The notes: generated by a model not told the origin, from the sequence alone. A stretch of 64,000 bases of DNA from CAXRDE01 sp964229355 (GCA_964229355.1 CAXRDE010000016.1:124001-188000), one strand, 5' to 3'. Positions 34,233 to 43,973 are shown, counted from the first letter of the stretch. A program made the numbers and translations.

Positions 34233-35369
34233 ATGGCTTTTGTTAATACACCATTAGAGCAAAGTAAATTAGATGGCGACCTGTCACAGGGTCTATTTGA
34301 AGGCATGGACCGGCACGGACATGAGCAAGTGGTGCACTTCTCTGATCCCAGTGTGGGATTGCGTGCGATTGTGGCCATTCACAGCACCCAATTGGGACCC
34401 GCCCTGGGCGGAACCCGCATGTGGCCCTATGAATCTGAAGCTGAGGCGCTCAACGATGTCTTACGTCTCTCCCGTGGGATGACCTACAAAGCTGCGGTTA
34501 CCGGTCTCAATCTGGGCGGTGGTAAAGCGGTCATTATCGGGGACCCCAAAAAAGATAAGAGCGAAGCTTTATTTCGTACCTTTGGACGTTTTGTCGAAAG
34601 TCTTGGCGGTCGCTACATTACCGCTGAAGATGTGGGCATTAACGTGGATGATATGGAATACGTGCGCATGGAAACCCGTCATGTTACCGGTCTTTCTCGC
34701 GCGATTGGCGGCAGTGGAGATCCCTCTCCGGTAACGGCGCTTGGCGTGTTTTACGGCATTAAAGCCTGTTTGCATGAACGTTTTGGCGATGATAATATTC
34801 GTGGCCGCCGTATTATGGTGCAGGGATTAGGCCATGTGGGGACTTCCCTGGTGGAGCTTCTGTCTGAAGCCGGTGCCGAACTTATTTTGACAGACCTGGA
34901 TATGGATCAAACCGAAGCCCTGGCTAAAAAGGTCAAGGGTAAGGCCATTGGGCCCGACGAAGTCTTTCAAATAGAAGGCGACGTTTTTTCTCCTGCGGCC
35001 CTGGGGGGTGTGATTAACAATGCCTCTTTAGAAAATTTTGGCTACCATATTGTGGCCGGTTCTGCCAATAACCAGCTTGAAGACGAAATGCTGCACGGCG
35101 AATTGCTGAAACGCAAAGGCATTCTTTACGCACCGGACTATGTGATCAATGCAGGCGGTTTAATTAATGTGTGGAATGAGCTGCGCGGCTACAACCAACT
35201 GAAGGTTGAAAAAGAAGTTCAGAATATTTATTCGACGGTGAAGCAAATTTTTGCGATCTCAAAAGAAGAAGATATTCCGACCAACCTGGCATCTAACCGC
35301 CTGGCTGAGCGTCGTATTCACCAATTGTCGAACTTAACGCACTTTCATTTGCCCGATCGTCGCCGTTAA
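34233..35369 (+). CDS. Leu/Glu/Phe/Val-family amino acid dehydrogenase (leucine type)
   Basis: The 378-residue enzyme has a substrate domain with LGPALGGTRMWPY and the catalytic Lys in NLGGGKAVIIGDP. It also has a Rossmann domain with VQGLGHVGTSLVELL and the conserved YAPDYVINAGGLINV. The family deaminates branched-chain or aromatic amino acids with NAD+; the sequence style is closest to leucine dehydrogenase, but the substrate is not proven. The start has an AAGGAG site. It lies opposite thrS, with 218 bp of non-coding sequence between. Confidence 0.9.
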   Translation: MAFVNTPLEQSKLDGDLSQGLFEGMDRHGHEQVVHFSDPSVGLRAIVAIHSTQLGPALGGTRMWPYESEAEALNDVLRLSRGMTYKAAVTGLNLGGGKAVIIGDPKKDKSEALFRTFGRFVESLGGRYITAEDVGINVDDMEYVRMETRHVTGLSRAIGGSGDPSPVTALGVFYGIKACLHERFGDDNIRGRRIMVQGLGHVGTSLVELLSEAGAELILTDLDMDQTEALAKKVKGKAIGPDEVFQIEGDVFSPAALGGVINNASLENFGYHIVAGSANNQLEDEMLHGELLKRKGILYAPDYVINAGGLINVWNELRGYNQLKVEKEVQNIYSTVKQIFAISKEEDIPTNLASNRLAERRIHQLSNLTHFHLPDRRR

Positions 35370-35372
35370 TTT

Positions 35373-37172
35373 TTAATAAAACAGATAGACTGCCCCGACC
35401 AGGACTACCAACATCAGGACCTGGAGGGGCAGTCCTGCTTTGACATAGTCTTTAAAAGCATAGTTCCCCTGGCCCATGACCATTAAATTGACCGGTGAGG
35501 CCAGGGGAGAAGCAAAGGCCGAAGAGGCTGCGAGTGCGACGGTCATCAAAAAGGCCTGGGGGCTTCCGTTGAGATTTTGTGCCAATTGTAAGGCCACGGG
35601 GGCCATGAGTACGGTGGTGGCGGTATTCGAGAGAATGAGGCTTAAGGCCGAGGTCAGACCAAAGAGTAAACCCAGGATGACAGCCACAGACAGGCCTTGT
35701 AAGTAGCCTTGTAGCCCATGAACCCACTGATCCATAAGGCCCACGCGATGAAGGGCTGTGGCCATGGGAAACATGGCCGCAATCAAAAGAATACTTTCCC
35801 AGGAGATGCTACGGTAAGCTTCTTCCATGCTTAAGCAGCGGGTGACCACCAACCCCAATCCCACCATGAGAATGACCAAAGACATGGGCAATCCACTGAA
35901 GATCAATAAAGCGAGCATGAGCAAGATCCATCCCAGGGTAATGGGAGCTGCGTGCCGACGGCCTGAACTTTGAATGTCAGGGGGATTTAACAGCAGTAAA
36001 TGCCGAGATTGTTTGAGCGCTGCGAGATGTTTCCAGGATCCCTGTACCAGAAGTACATCGGCGAAACGCAGCTGGACATGTTGTAAAGCGCCCTGAATCG
36101 GTCCTCCCTGACGAACAATATGGGTCACATGTAAATGGTAGCGGTTGCGAAAGTCAATTTCTTTGAGGGACTTACCAATCCACGCGCTTCGGGGCAAAAG
36201 CATCACCTCGGCTATCCCCTGTTGGTGTCGCTTGAGTACCTCGGGGAGTGCATCGGTTTGTACGGGGGCCAGGTTGTGTTGCGTGGCAAAACCAGCAATG
36301 GCTTCATCTGAACCCTGTACAAGAATCAAATCTCCCACGGTCAACTGGGTATCGCGATGGCACCATGCCAGATGGGAATGCCTGTGATGTCCTTGAACAC
36401 ATAAGATCTGTATCTCCTGGGATGGAGCCACAGTACCCAACGGGTGTTCGGTGAGGGCGTTGGCCTGAGGAATGCGGAACCAATGCCAGTGCGCGTTGAG
36501 TTGATAGTCCCGAATTAGATCCTGCATATCTATGGGGCGAGGCAAAGGGGGAGTAGACTTTGCACCGGGAAGCAGGAAGCGCCCCGCCAGGGTAAAGTAC
36601 AGGATCAAGACGGTCAAGGCCAGGAGGCCTGGGCCTGAGAAAGAGAAAAAACCAAAAGAGGCCAGGCCGGCTTCTTTTAACGTGGTGTTCACGATCAGGT
36701 TGGGAGGGGTGCCGATCAATGTGAGCATGCCCCCCACGAAGGCGGCAAAAGCCATGGGCATTAAAAAACGACCGGGGTGGAGGTTGGCCTGCTGGGCCAG
36801 TGCCAGGGCAATGGGCAAGAAAATCGAAAGGGTTCCCGTGGAACTCATGAGCCCTGAAAGCAAGGCCACGCAGAGGATAAGTCCAATGCGCAGCGGGGCT
36901 TCTCGGGTGCCTGTCACTGCAATAATGCCCTGACCCATTTGTTGGGCCAGACCTGAGTTTTGGATGGCTTGCCCCACCACAAAAAGAGCGGCAATGCTGA
37001 TCACCACAGGATCAGAAAAGCCTGTGAAGAGTTCAGTAGGGCTTAAAACGCCGCTAAAGCCTAGCAAGACTAACATGAGCAGGGCCAATGTATCCAGACG
37101 CCAGCGACTCCAGATCATACCTGCCAGGGTTCCCCCTAAAATACTAAGGGTGATCCATTGCTCTGCACTCAT
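35373..37172 (-). CDS. SLC13-type anion permease with TrkA_C domains
   Basis: The start is the ATG overlapping the upstream stop as ATGA. About ten membrane helices are split into two blocks (1-185 and 405-599). Between them, in the cytosol, are two TrkA_C-like ligand-binding domains (for example DLILVQGSDEAIAGF and LPRSAWIGKSLKEID). The motif LIGTPPNLIVN and the matching LILSNTATTVLMAPVA are the SLC13/ArsB-family substrate sites. It probably imports dicarboxylate, sulfate or a similar anion. Confidence 0.88.
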   Translation of the reverse strand: MSAEQWITLSILGGTLAGMIWSRWRLDTLALLMLVLLGFSGVLSPTELFTGFSDPVVISIAALFVVGQAIQNSGLAQQMGQGIIAVTGTREAPLRIGLILCVALLSGLMSSTGTLSIFLPIALALAQQANLHPGRFLMPMAFAAFVGGMLTLIGTPPNLIVNTTLKEAGLASFGFFSFSGPGLLALTVLILYFTLAGRFLLPGAKSTPPLPRPIDMQDLIRDYQLNAHWHWFRIPQANALTEHPLGTVAPSQEIQILCVQGHHRHSHLAWCHRDTQLTVGDLILVQGSDEAIAGFATQHNLAPVQTDALPEVLKRHQQGIAEVMLLPRSAWIGKSLKEIDFRNRYHLHVTHIVRQGGPIQGALQHVQLRFADVLLVQGSWKHLAALKQSRHLLLLNPPDIQSSGRRHAAPITLGWILLMLALLIFSGLPMSLVILMVGLGLVVTRCLSMEEAYRSISWESILLIAAMFPMATALHRVGLMDQWVHGLQGYLQGLSVAVILGLLFGLTSALSLILSNTATTVLMAPVALQLAQNLNGSPQAFLMTVALAASSAFASPLASPVNLMVMGQGNYAFKDYVKAGLPLQVLMLVVLVGAVYLFY

Positions 37173-37771
37173 GCCAGGGGCTTCAGCGTTTTGCGCAGAA
37201 AGATCAGGCGTCCCAGCGTGGTGATGTGGCACAACAGCGTTAAGGCAATGGCAAACAGAGGAAATAGATAGGGCCAGCGGGCCATTGCAATAAAAAACAG
37301 CAGGGTTTCGGTACCCTCCGCCAGTCCTGAAACAAATACCAAACCACGCCCGTCAGTGGCTTTTTGCTCTTCCGGCTTTAGCGCGTTAAACGCCAGGAAA
37401 CTGCTGCTGGTTCCCATAAAAGCAAACAAAAGCCCTGCTGCCCAGGGGGCATTTTCGGGTTGAGCCAAAGCAAAACCATAGACAAACCCGCCATAAACAA
37501 TCATGTCGCAGACGATGTCTAAATACGCGCCATACGCCGTGCTTTGCTGTTGGCGGGCCATGATGCCATCAAGCCCGTCCAGCAGACGATTCAAAAGCAA
37601 TAGCCCAAGCGCCAGTGGGTAGTTTCGAAAGGCCAGTGCAGGAAGGCAGCCTAAGCCCGTGAGCAGTCCGATTAGGGTGGCAGTATTGGGTGTCAGTTTA
37701 AGTTTTAAAGCCCCCTGTGCCAGGGGTGTCAGCAGGGGTTCAATCAGGGGGCGCGTCCAGCGATCTAACAT
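37169..37771 (-). CDS. CDP-alcohol phosphatidyltransferase family protein
   Basis: The 200-residue protein has about six membrane helices. It carries the family signature D-x2-DG-x2-AR-x8-G-x3-D-x3-D, read here as DGLDGIMARQQQSTAYGAYL followed by DIVCD, near residues 64-88. It moves a phospho-alcohol headgroup or makes phosphatidylglycerol-phosphate-like lipids; the acceptor cannot be named. It overlaps the 1239-residue glycosyltransferase by 7 bp and the permease by 4 bp, so it lies in one transcription unit. Confidence 0.88.
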   Translation of the reverse strand: MLDRWTRPLIEPLLTPLAQGALKLKLTPNTATLIGLLTGLGCLPALAFRNYPLALGLLLLNRLLDGLDGIMARQQQSTAYGAYLDIVCDMIVYGGFVYGFALAQPENAPWAAGLLFAFMGTSSSFLAFNALKPEEQKATDGRGLVFVSGLAEGTETLLFFIAMARWPYLFPLFAIALTLLCHITTLGRLIFLRKTLKPLA

Positions 37772-40700
37772 AGGGGAGCCTGCCCTGATAAGGTATCGGC
37801 CAGTTGCACAGCCCTTTGAAGCTCAGGCTGGTTGGGAGCCTGTTGCAGCGCCAATAAGAAGGCGTTGCGGGCTTCGACGTAGCGTTCGGTCTGTAAAAAG
37901 CACAGACCAATCCCGTTATAAAGGGCCAGGGACGTATTGCCCAGGTCTAAAGCCTTTTCAAACAGTTGAAGCGCCTCTCCGTAAGCGCCCGCCTCACTCA
38001 GCAAAAGACCCAACTGAATCAGGCTGTCCTGGTGGTAAGGATCTTCCTCCAGAATATCCAGATAGCGCTGGCTGGCGAGATCGAGATCTCCGTTTTGTTC
38101 TGCGCTCCAGGCCTGTAAAGCCATGACTTCTATATGTTTAGGCTGCAGCGTGTGAGCCTGCGCCAAATGGTGATCTGCAAGGGACCATTGTGTCTGATGA
38201 AGGGCTATTTTGGCAAGATCCAAATGGCTTTCGAAGCTCGTTGGGTCTGCCGATAAGGCCCGTTGAAAGTATGTGCTTGCGGTCTCTAATTGATCTTGCT
38301 GGAGAGCGATGACGCCCAGATTGTGCAAGGCATCTGCCTGTTCAGGGTTGAGCTGTAAAGCCTGCTCAAAATACGTACGGGCTTCTTTTTCTTGTTTGAG
38401 CTGAAGATACACGGCTCCCAGATTGGCGTAGTCCTGGGCAGTCGGCATGTCTTTTGTTTTCACAATGCCTTTTAGCAAAGCCAGGAGTTCTTCGAAGGCT
38501 CCACCCTGATAAAAAAGCCGTAGACTGCTCTCAACCTGGGTGGGTTGATCCAGAAGCGGTGTTAATACCTCTTGGGCTTCGGAGAACTTGTTTTGCCGCG
38601 CTTTGAGCAAAGCCAATTCAACACGGGCCTGGGTTTCTATTTTGGGATCCGCACCGCTGGCTAAGAGTTGGCTTAAACTGTGCTCGATGCTGCCACCCTT
38701 CAAAAGTTCCAGGCGTGCTTTTTCTAAGGCCACCTGTGCCAAAGCGGCGCTGTCGAGTTTGTCTTGAAGAGGATTTAAGGCTTCAAGGTAGGCCTCGGCT
38801 TTGGGAATATCTTTGCGATAAACCGCCAACTGCAATAAGCCCACCAAAATGCTGGGTTGATGAGGGTTCTCTTTGACTGCGCGACGGAAATAATGATCCG
38901 CTTGACTGAGCTCGCCCAGTAAAAGGTATGTATTGCCCATGCCGGCCAGGGGTTTCCAGGTGGTCGAGGAGTGGTCTGAGACGACGGCCTGGTAGCTTTT
39001 GCGCCGCATATCCAGTGCTTTTTTGAACGCCATTAAGGCTTTTTCAGGATCCTCCAAAGCATTCCAAAGCACCCCATAGTTGAGCCAATAATCAGGGCTT
39101 TCCTGACAGAGGTCAGGTGCGTTATGGGCGTGTTGTCGGGCCTCTTCGTAGCGATCGAGTTGGGTGAGCACTGAGAGAATGTAATTGTGGCAGGCGGCCA
39201 TGTAAGGGGGGAGTGTTTCAAGGTTTTGACTTAAGCTAACGGCTTTTTGAAAGGCCGCCAAAGCCTCTTCTTTCTCTTGATTGTTGCTATAGGTAAGTCC
39301 CAGGTTGAACCAGTGAAAAGGGTTATCAGGATCGGTATTGATGGTTTCTTTGAGAAGGGCCAGATTGCGGGTGTATTTGTCTTTGCTGTCCATTACTTCG
39401 CCGGTGTACCCATAATGCAGCAGCAGCAAATCCGGCGCCATCAACTTTTCTGTAGACAGTTCAGGGTTTTTAATTTGGATTTGTTCATGGATGTCTCCCG
39501 TAAAACAAATGTCTGGATGATTGGGAAAGAGGCGCACCATATAGTGTTCTACAATATCCACATGGTTATCCCGCTCTGATAAATTGCGGATTTTAGGTAA
39601 GTAGAGGGTCACGTTGATGTGGGCCTGGTTGATTAAAGCCATGAGGTTCATGCGGGACTCCGGCGCAAAAACTTCATCGGCATCCAAAATCAAAATCCAG
39701 TCACAGCGTGCTTGCATCAGAGAATAATTTCGGGCTTCTGCAAAACTGCCGGTCCACGCAAAATCATAAACTTCAGCCCCCATTTCTCGTGCAATATCGG
39801 GGGTGTCATCGTTTGAGCCTGTATCTACCACGACGATTTGATCCACTAAACCCTGTACTGACTCAAGGCACTGTCTCAAGAAAAGGCTTTCATTTTTCAC
39901 GATCATGCACAGGGTGAGGGTGGCTGTGCGTTGTGACGAGGGCTTGCTCAAGCATTGCTCATAGATGAGGTAATGGGCGCTTTGATCCCCAGGTTGATGC
40001 GCCTTTTCCTGACTGAGTGGAAGACTGGCCAGGGCGCCGGGGTGATCGGGTTGTTGGATAAGCACCTGACTGAAAAAGGCCTGGGCAAGAGACCACGCCT
40101 TGAGATGAAAAAGAGCGACACCTGTGAGATGATAGATATTGGCGCGGCTTTCACCTGCCTGGAGCAAGGGCAAAAGCTGCGCTAAGGCTTTTGCGTACTC
40201 GCCACGCTCAATATAAACGCTGGCCAGGTGTGACACCACCAAAGCATCATCGGGCTTTTCCCGTAATACCGTTTCAAAATGCTTTAAGGCCTGGCTCCAG
40301 TTTTTTTTCTCGATGGCCTGGAGAGCATTGAGCGTCTCTTTTTGTAAATTGCTCTGGGACAGACGGTGTACGGGCTGCGCTATGACTTGGGTGACACGCT
40401 TGTGCAGCGAGGTAAATCGCTGTGCCCAGGTGTAATGTTTTTGAATCTCCAGAGCAAAGCTTAAGGCACGATCTTGCGGTTGCTCCAGGCCCTGACGCAG
40501 GGCAAAACGTAGCTCTTCTGAACTCACTTCATACCAAAAGGGAGGGACCTGGGTTGTCATGCCCGCAATACGTGCCTCATGTTGTTTGAGGTCACGTCCG
40601 GTTAGCCATTGTACCGGAGCTGCGTCAGGGATTCCAAAATGTCCAGGTAAGGCGCTTAAAATAAGAGGCAAACCACAGGCTGCGGCTTCCCACAGGTGAG

Positions 40701-41484
40701 CCCCCACACCCTCACCCCTGCAGGGATAAACCAAATATTGACAGCGTCGGTAAAGGGCTGCTCTTTCTTCACGGGAAAGGTTTTGGTGAATGAGGGTAAT
40801 GGGTAATGCTTCGTGGGCAATGGCCTGTTCCAATTGGGTTAGAAGTTCCTGAAAGGCCTCCCCGCTTTCGGGGGGGCACAGGCAGACCAGAGATACCTTT
40901 TCATCGTCTAAAAATTCTGCCTGGAAAGCCTTCAAAAGGATATCTAATCCGCTATACCAGAGGGTTTGCCCTTCAAATAAAAAGCAGCAGGTGTCCGCAT
41001 GTTTGGCGGGAAGTGAGAAGTGATTCCCTTCAGGCTGAAACACCTCCGTATCCACTCCCGGCGGAATGAGAAACACGCGTTCAGGAGAAATGCCCGCCTG
41101 CAGAAAATGCTGTAAATTATGGGGGTTGTGCACCCAAACATCATCGGCTTCGTGCTGTAGGGTCTCGAGCCAATCCACGGGCAAGGCACCGTATTCCCAG
41201 GGTTGGGCAATAATCCAGTGTCCCTGGTCAGGAGGGATGAGCACCGGAACCGCGCGGTGTTCAATTTGTACAGCGATCTGGCTGGGAAGGTGGTTAGCAT
41301 ACGCGGATAAGCTGAGAGGAAGGGCGTTGATTTCGTCGGCGAAAATCCCTAATGCGTAGTTTTGAGTGTGGTGAAAAGCCTGGGCGAGCTGTTGATTGAA
41401 GCGCCCTGTGGCGGTGTTTTCAGAAAAGTTGCCACTGACCACAAGGCCTGGGCGTTGGTGACGCCGTTTGATGTGAATCGCCAT
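37765..41484 (-). CDS. Multidomain GT4-TPR-GT2-TPR glycosyltransferase
   Basis: The 1239-residue protein chains a GT-B/GT4 domain (about 1-350, with FLIPPGVDTEVFQPEGNHF and EAAACGLPLILSALPG) and TPR repeats (about 390-500). A GT2 domain follows (about 520-720, with LTLCMIVKNESLFLRQCLES and the DxD site ILILDADEVF), then a long TPR array (about 730-1230). The GT2 part is like the SunS/TPR type that modifies proteins or peptides. The two enzymes in one chain suggest sequential sugar transfer. It is co-transcribed with a phospholipid-headgroup enzyme. Confidence 0.88.
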   Translation of the reverse strand: MAIHIKRRHQRPGLVVSGNFSENTATGRFNQQLAQAFHHTQNYALGIFADEINALPLSLSAYANHLPSQIAVQIEHRAVPVLIPPDQGHWIIAQPWEYGALPVDWLETLQHEADDVWVHNPHNLQHFLQAGISPERVFLIPPGVDTEVFQPEGNHFSLPAKHADTCCFLFEGQTLWYSGLDILLKAFQAEFLDDEKVSLVCLCPPESGEAFQELLTQLEQAIAHEALPITLIHQNLSREERAALYRRCQYLVYPCRGEGVGAHLWEAAACGLPLILSALPGHFGIPDAAPVQWLTGRDLKQHEARIAGMTTQVPPFWYEVSSEELRFALRQGLEQPQDRALSFALEIQKHYTWAQRFTSLHKRVTQVIAQPVHRLSQSNLQKETLNALQAIEKKNWSQALKHFETVLREKPDDALVVSHLASVYIERGEYAKALAQLLPLLQAGESRANIYHLTGVALFHLKAWSLAQAFFSQVLIQQPDHPGALASLPLSQEKAHQPGDQSAHYLIYEQCLSKPSSQRTATLTLCMIVKNESLFLRQCLESVQGLVDQIVVVDTGSNDDTPDIAREMGAEVYDFAWTGSFAEARNYSLMQARCDWILILDADEVFAPESRMNLMALINQAHINVTLYLPKIRNLSERDNHVDIVEHYMVRLFPNHPDICFTGDIHEQIQIKNPELSTEKLMAPDLLLLHYGYTGEVMDSKDKYTRNLALLKETINTDPDNPFHWFNLGLTYSNNQEKEEALAAFQKAVSLSQNLETLPPYMAACHNYILSVLTQLDRYEEARQHAHNAPDLCQESPDYWLNYGVLWNALEDPEKALMAFKKALDMRRKSYQAVVSDHSSTTWKPLAGMGNTYLLLGELSQADHYFRRAVKENPHQPSILVGLLQLAVYRKDIPKAEAYLEALNPLQDKLDSAALAQVALEKARLELLKGGSIEHSLSQLLASGADPKIETQARVELALLKARQNKFSEAQEVLTPLLDQPTQVESSLRLFYQGGAFEELLALLKGIVKTKDMPTAQDYANLGAVYLQLKQEKEARTYFEQALQLNPEQADALHNLGVIALQQDQLETASTYFQRALSADPTSFESHLDLAKIALHQTQWSLADHHLAQAHTLQPKHIEVMALQAWSAEQNGDLDLASQRYLDILEEDPYHQDSLIQLGLLLSEAGAYGEALQLFEKALDLGNTSLALYNGIGLCFLQTERYVEARNAFLLALQQAPNQPELQRAVQLADTLSGQAPLC

Positions 41485-41533
41485 GATGTCTTCCTAAAAC
41501 TATCTATTTTATGAAGCATCATACCAGAAGAAG

Positions 41534-41614
41534 CGGAGAGAACAGGATTCGAACCTGCAACCCCATAAGGGCCACTGTTTTCAAGACAGCTTCCTCACCA
41601 CCCGGACTCTCTCC
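41534..41614 (-). tRNA. tRNA-Ser (anticodon UGA), copy 1
   Basis: Read on the minus strand, the acceptor GGAGAGA pairs with TCTCTCC. The anticodon loop CTTGAAA has anticodon TGA, reading UCA. A variable arm CCC-TTAT-GGG and a T-loop TTCGAAT follow. The discriminator is G and CCA is not encoded. The long variable arm is typical of Ser. Confidence 0.95.
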
Positions 41615-41640
41615 ATGAGGAATAAAACAACGATATAAAG

Positions 41641-41721
41641 CGGAGAGAACAGGATTCGAACCTGCAACCCCATAAGGGCCACTGTTTTCAAGACAGCTTC
41701 CTCACCACCCGGACTCTCTCC
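41641..41721 (-). tRNA. tRNA-Ser (anticodon UGA), copy 2
   Basis: The 81-bp sequence is identical to the copy at 41534-41614, from which it is separated by 26 bp. It has the same TGA anticodon and no encoded CCA. The two are most likely cut from one precursor. Confidence 0.95.
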
Positions 41722-41923
41722 GCGAAAGTAGGTGTGCACGAGAATATCATGCAGACACTAATCTAACACATCTTCCCTGGGGTGTCCAAGGAGATGCTGG
41801 CGAAAAAATTGTGAGCAATCTCCTCGTAATCCGAAGGGCGGTGTGTTAGTATTTCCTTAAAGTTAAATTAAACAGAAAAATACCGGCTTTTATGGCCTTA
41901 ACGTAATAAAAAGGTGCAATTTT

Positions 41924-42091
41924 ATGGACGCAACATTACTTCCCAATACAGACGCCAGTTTAGGTGTTGATTATAAGCAATTTATTCGTCAGTTTGAAAG
42001 CTATCGTCAGCAACACCCCGAGTTTAGTTTTCAACAAGCCATGGACGCTTTTCTGGCGCTTCAAAAAAATGCAGCCCTGTCATCTCAATAA
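41924..42091 (+). CDS. Small 55-residue hypothetical protein
   Basis: An open frame starts at ATG 41924 with an AAGGTG site 10 bases upstream and ends at TAA 42089-42091. The product begins MDATLLPNTDASLGVDYKQF, and its body (IRQFESYRQQHPEFSFQQAM) is predicted to form two amphipathic helices with many Gln and aromatic residues. There is no signal or membrane segment. Codon use resembles its neighbours. It lies alone between the tRNA-Ser pair and the next gene. Confidence 0.55.
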   Translation: MDATLLPNTDASLGVDYKQFIRQFESYRQQHPEFSFQQAMDAFLALQKNAALSSQ

Positions 42092-42185
42092 CTTTTTTAC
42101 TGCAATTTGCATAAAAAAAAACGCCAATGGGTATAAGATCACTGAGACCTAAGAATACCAAGCGATTTTATGACAGGACAATACC

Positions 42186-42641
42186 ATGATTAGCGGTTCT
42201 AACAATACACCCAATATCAGAAGCACAGCGTATACGGATCCCACCACGCCTGTACGTTCTGCGACGCCAGCCTCTGCGCGTCCTGCGGATTCCGCTGAAT
42301 CTGAAGTGCCCGCTTCCCAGACTCCGCCACCGGCTAAAGAAAGCGGTGCTTCTAAAGATGAAGTCCGTAAGCTCGGCGTTAGCGATGCCAGTCCCGTTCA
42401 GGTCTCTTTTCAAGCCCCGGCAGCCACGGTGTCTCCCATACAAGGTGTGCGTCGTTTAAGTCCTTCCGAAGCGCTTTTGGCACTGCCAGATCTGCCTGCT
42501 TCAGCGGACTTACAAGAAGCTGTCGACTATTATCAGTCGGCCCTTTCTGCGGTAAAAGAGGGAGCCTTAGACATTGCGCAAGACTTTCTTACCTGGGCCC
42601 GAGAACTAGACCCTGGTGCGCCGGACTTACCGCTGCAATAA
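42186..42641 (+). CDS. Hypothetical protein with disordered N-terminus and TPR-like tail
   Basis: The 151-residue product begins with about 85 residues rich in Ser, Thr, Pro and Ala and without a Sec signal. The last 60 residues form helices of TPR type (LQEAVDYYQSALSAVKEGAL, DIAQDFLTWARELDPGAP). The low-complexity start resembles that of three other proteins in this window. The function is unknown; a role as an exported or scaffold protein is only a guess. Confidence 0.6.
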   Translation: MISGSNNTPNIRSTAYTDPTTPVRSATPASARPADSAESEVPASQTPPPAKESGASKDEVRKLGVSDASPVQVSFQAPAATVSPIQGVRRLSPSEALLALPDLPASADLQEAVDYYQSALSAVKEGALDIAQDFLTWARELDPGAPDLPLQ

Positions 42642-42656
42642 AGCGCTGCAAGCTGC

Positions 42657-43928
42657 TTACTTTAAAACCTCTGCGAAAACCCGCATAAAATTCTGCCCCA
42701 TCACTTTGGCAATGCGTTCTTCTTTGTAACCCTTCTTTTGCAGGGCCGCAATCAAATTTGGCATTTCAGAAGCATCTTTTAAACCGACAGGGGGTGGACG
42801 GTCCAGTCCATCAAAGTCTGAGCCCAGTCCCACATGATTTTCGCCCATGACCTTCAGGGCATGATCGATGTGTTTAACCACAGATTCTGTGGTGGCTTTA
42901 CCGCTTTTGTCAAGGTGCGGAGGATAAAAAACAATACCCACAACGCCGCCGTTGATGGCCACCAGCTTTAGCATGTCGTCACTTAAGTTTCGGGGGTGAT
43001 TGAATCCACCATCTACTCCTGAGTGCGTGGCGATAACCGGTTGTTTGCTCGTCTTGATGACGTCATAGAACGCGGCATCTGAAAGGTGAGACACATCGAC
43101 GAGCATACCCAGCTGATTCATGCGTTCTATCGCCATCTTGCCGAACTTACTCAGCCCTTTCCAGCGGGGTCTGGGTTGTCCTGAACTGTCTGCCATGAGG
43201 GTGTGGGTACTCCAGGTGGGCCCCAGATAGCGCACACCCTGTTTGTAGAAGTAATCTAAATTGTTCAAGCTATCACCAATGGGATCTGCACCTTCCATCC
43301 CCATTAAGGCCGCAATTTTTCCGGATTGCACAATGCGGGTAATATCCTCATGACTTGTGGCCAGCTCAATCCAATCCTGGTTGGCGGTAAGTTCTTTTTT
43401 AAAGCTTTGAATGATAAAGTCGGCCTGAGACTTGGCGATGTTTTTATAGCGGTAAGGATTAACGAAAATGGAGAAAAATACCACGTCTACTCCGCCTAAA
43501 CGCAGCTTTTCAAGGCTCACTTGCCCCTGATTATCCCGAAGCTTGATCTGTTTTTCGCTGATCAATAAAGGGGTTTCTACATGGGTGTCCACAATGAGCA
43601 TGCGCTGGTGTAAGGGGCGATTGGGATCTTGATTTGGATTGGGAGGGATAACGGAGGATTCTGGAGATGCCGGGGTGCCGGTGGGAGAGGGGGTGATCGA
43701 AGGGTTCGGGGGTGCGGAGGGGGCCGAGGAGGGTTCCTGTGCGGGTGGGGGCATAACAGGCTCTGTTTCGGTCAGGGGTTCTGCTTCCGCGAGGGGCTCT
43801 TCTTCAGCAGGGGGGAGCATTACCTGGATCTGCGGTGACATAGAGGCTGGGCTGGGTTGCGTTACCCTCAGGGTTGCGGCTCCAATAAGGCACCCTAAGG
43901 CAATCACCAGCACAATAATATTCGACAT
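42657..43928 (-). CDS. Membrane dipeptidase (peptidase M19) family protein
   Basis: The 423-residue product has an N-terminal hydrophobic helix (about 4-22), a Pro/Ser/Glu-rich linker to about residue 100, and an M19 amidohydrolase barrel. Metal ligands are seen as MGMEGADP, DVSHLSD, IATHSG and GLGSDFDG. The usual first ligand pair HxD reads HVE here (DTHVETP), a conservative but notable Asp-to-Glu change. The family hydrolyses dipeptides and some beta-lactams. It is probably attached to the inner membrane facing the periplasm. Confidence 0.88.
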   Translation of the reverse strand: MSNIIVLVIALGCLIGAATLRVTQPSPASMSPQIQVMLPPAEEEPLAEAEPLTETEPVMPPPAQEPSSAPSAPPNPSITPSPTGTPASPESSVIPPNPNQDPNRPLHQRMLIVDTHVETPLLISEKQIKLRDNQGQVSLEKLRLGGVDVVFFSIFVNPYRYKNIAKSQADFIIQSFKKELTANQDWIELATSHEDITRIVQSGKIAALMGMEGADPIGDSLNNLDYFYKQGVRYLGPTWSTHTLMADSSGQPRPRWKGLSKFGKMAIERMNQLGMLVDVSHLSDAAFYDVIKTSKQPVIATHSGVDGGFNHPRNLSDDMLKLVAINGGVVGIVFYPPHLDKSGKATTESVVKHIDHALKVMGENHVGLGSDFDGLDRPPPVGLKDASEMPNLIAALQKKGYKEERIAKVMGQNFMRVFAEVLK

Positions 43929-43973
43929 GTTCTCTGTTTTTCTCCAAGGGTTTTTTGCATTATAGCGAAAAAA

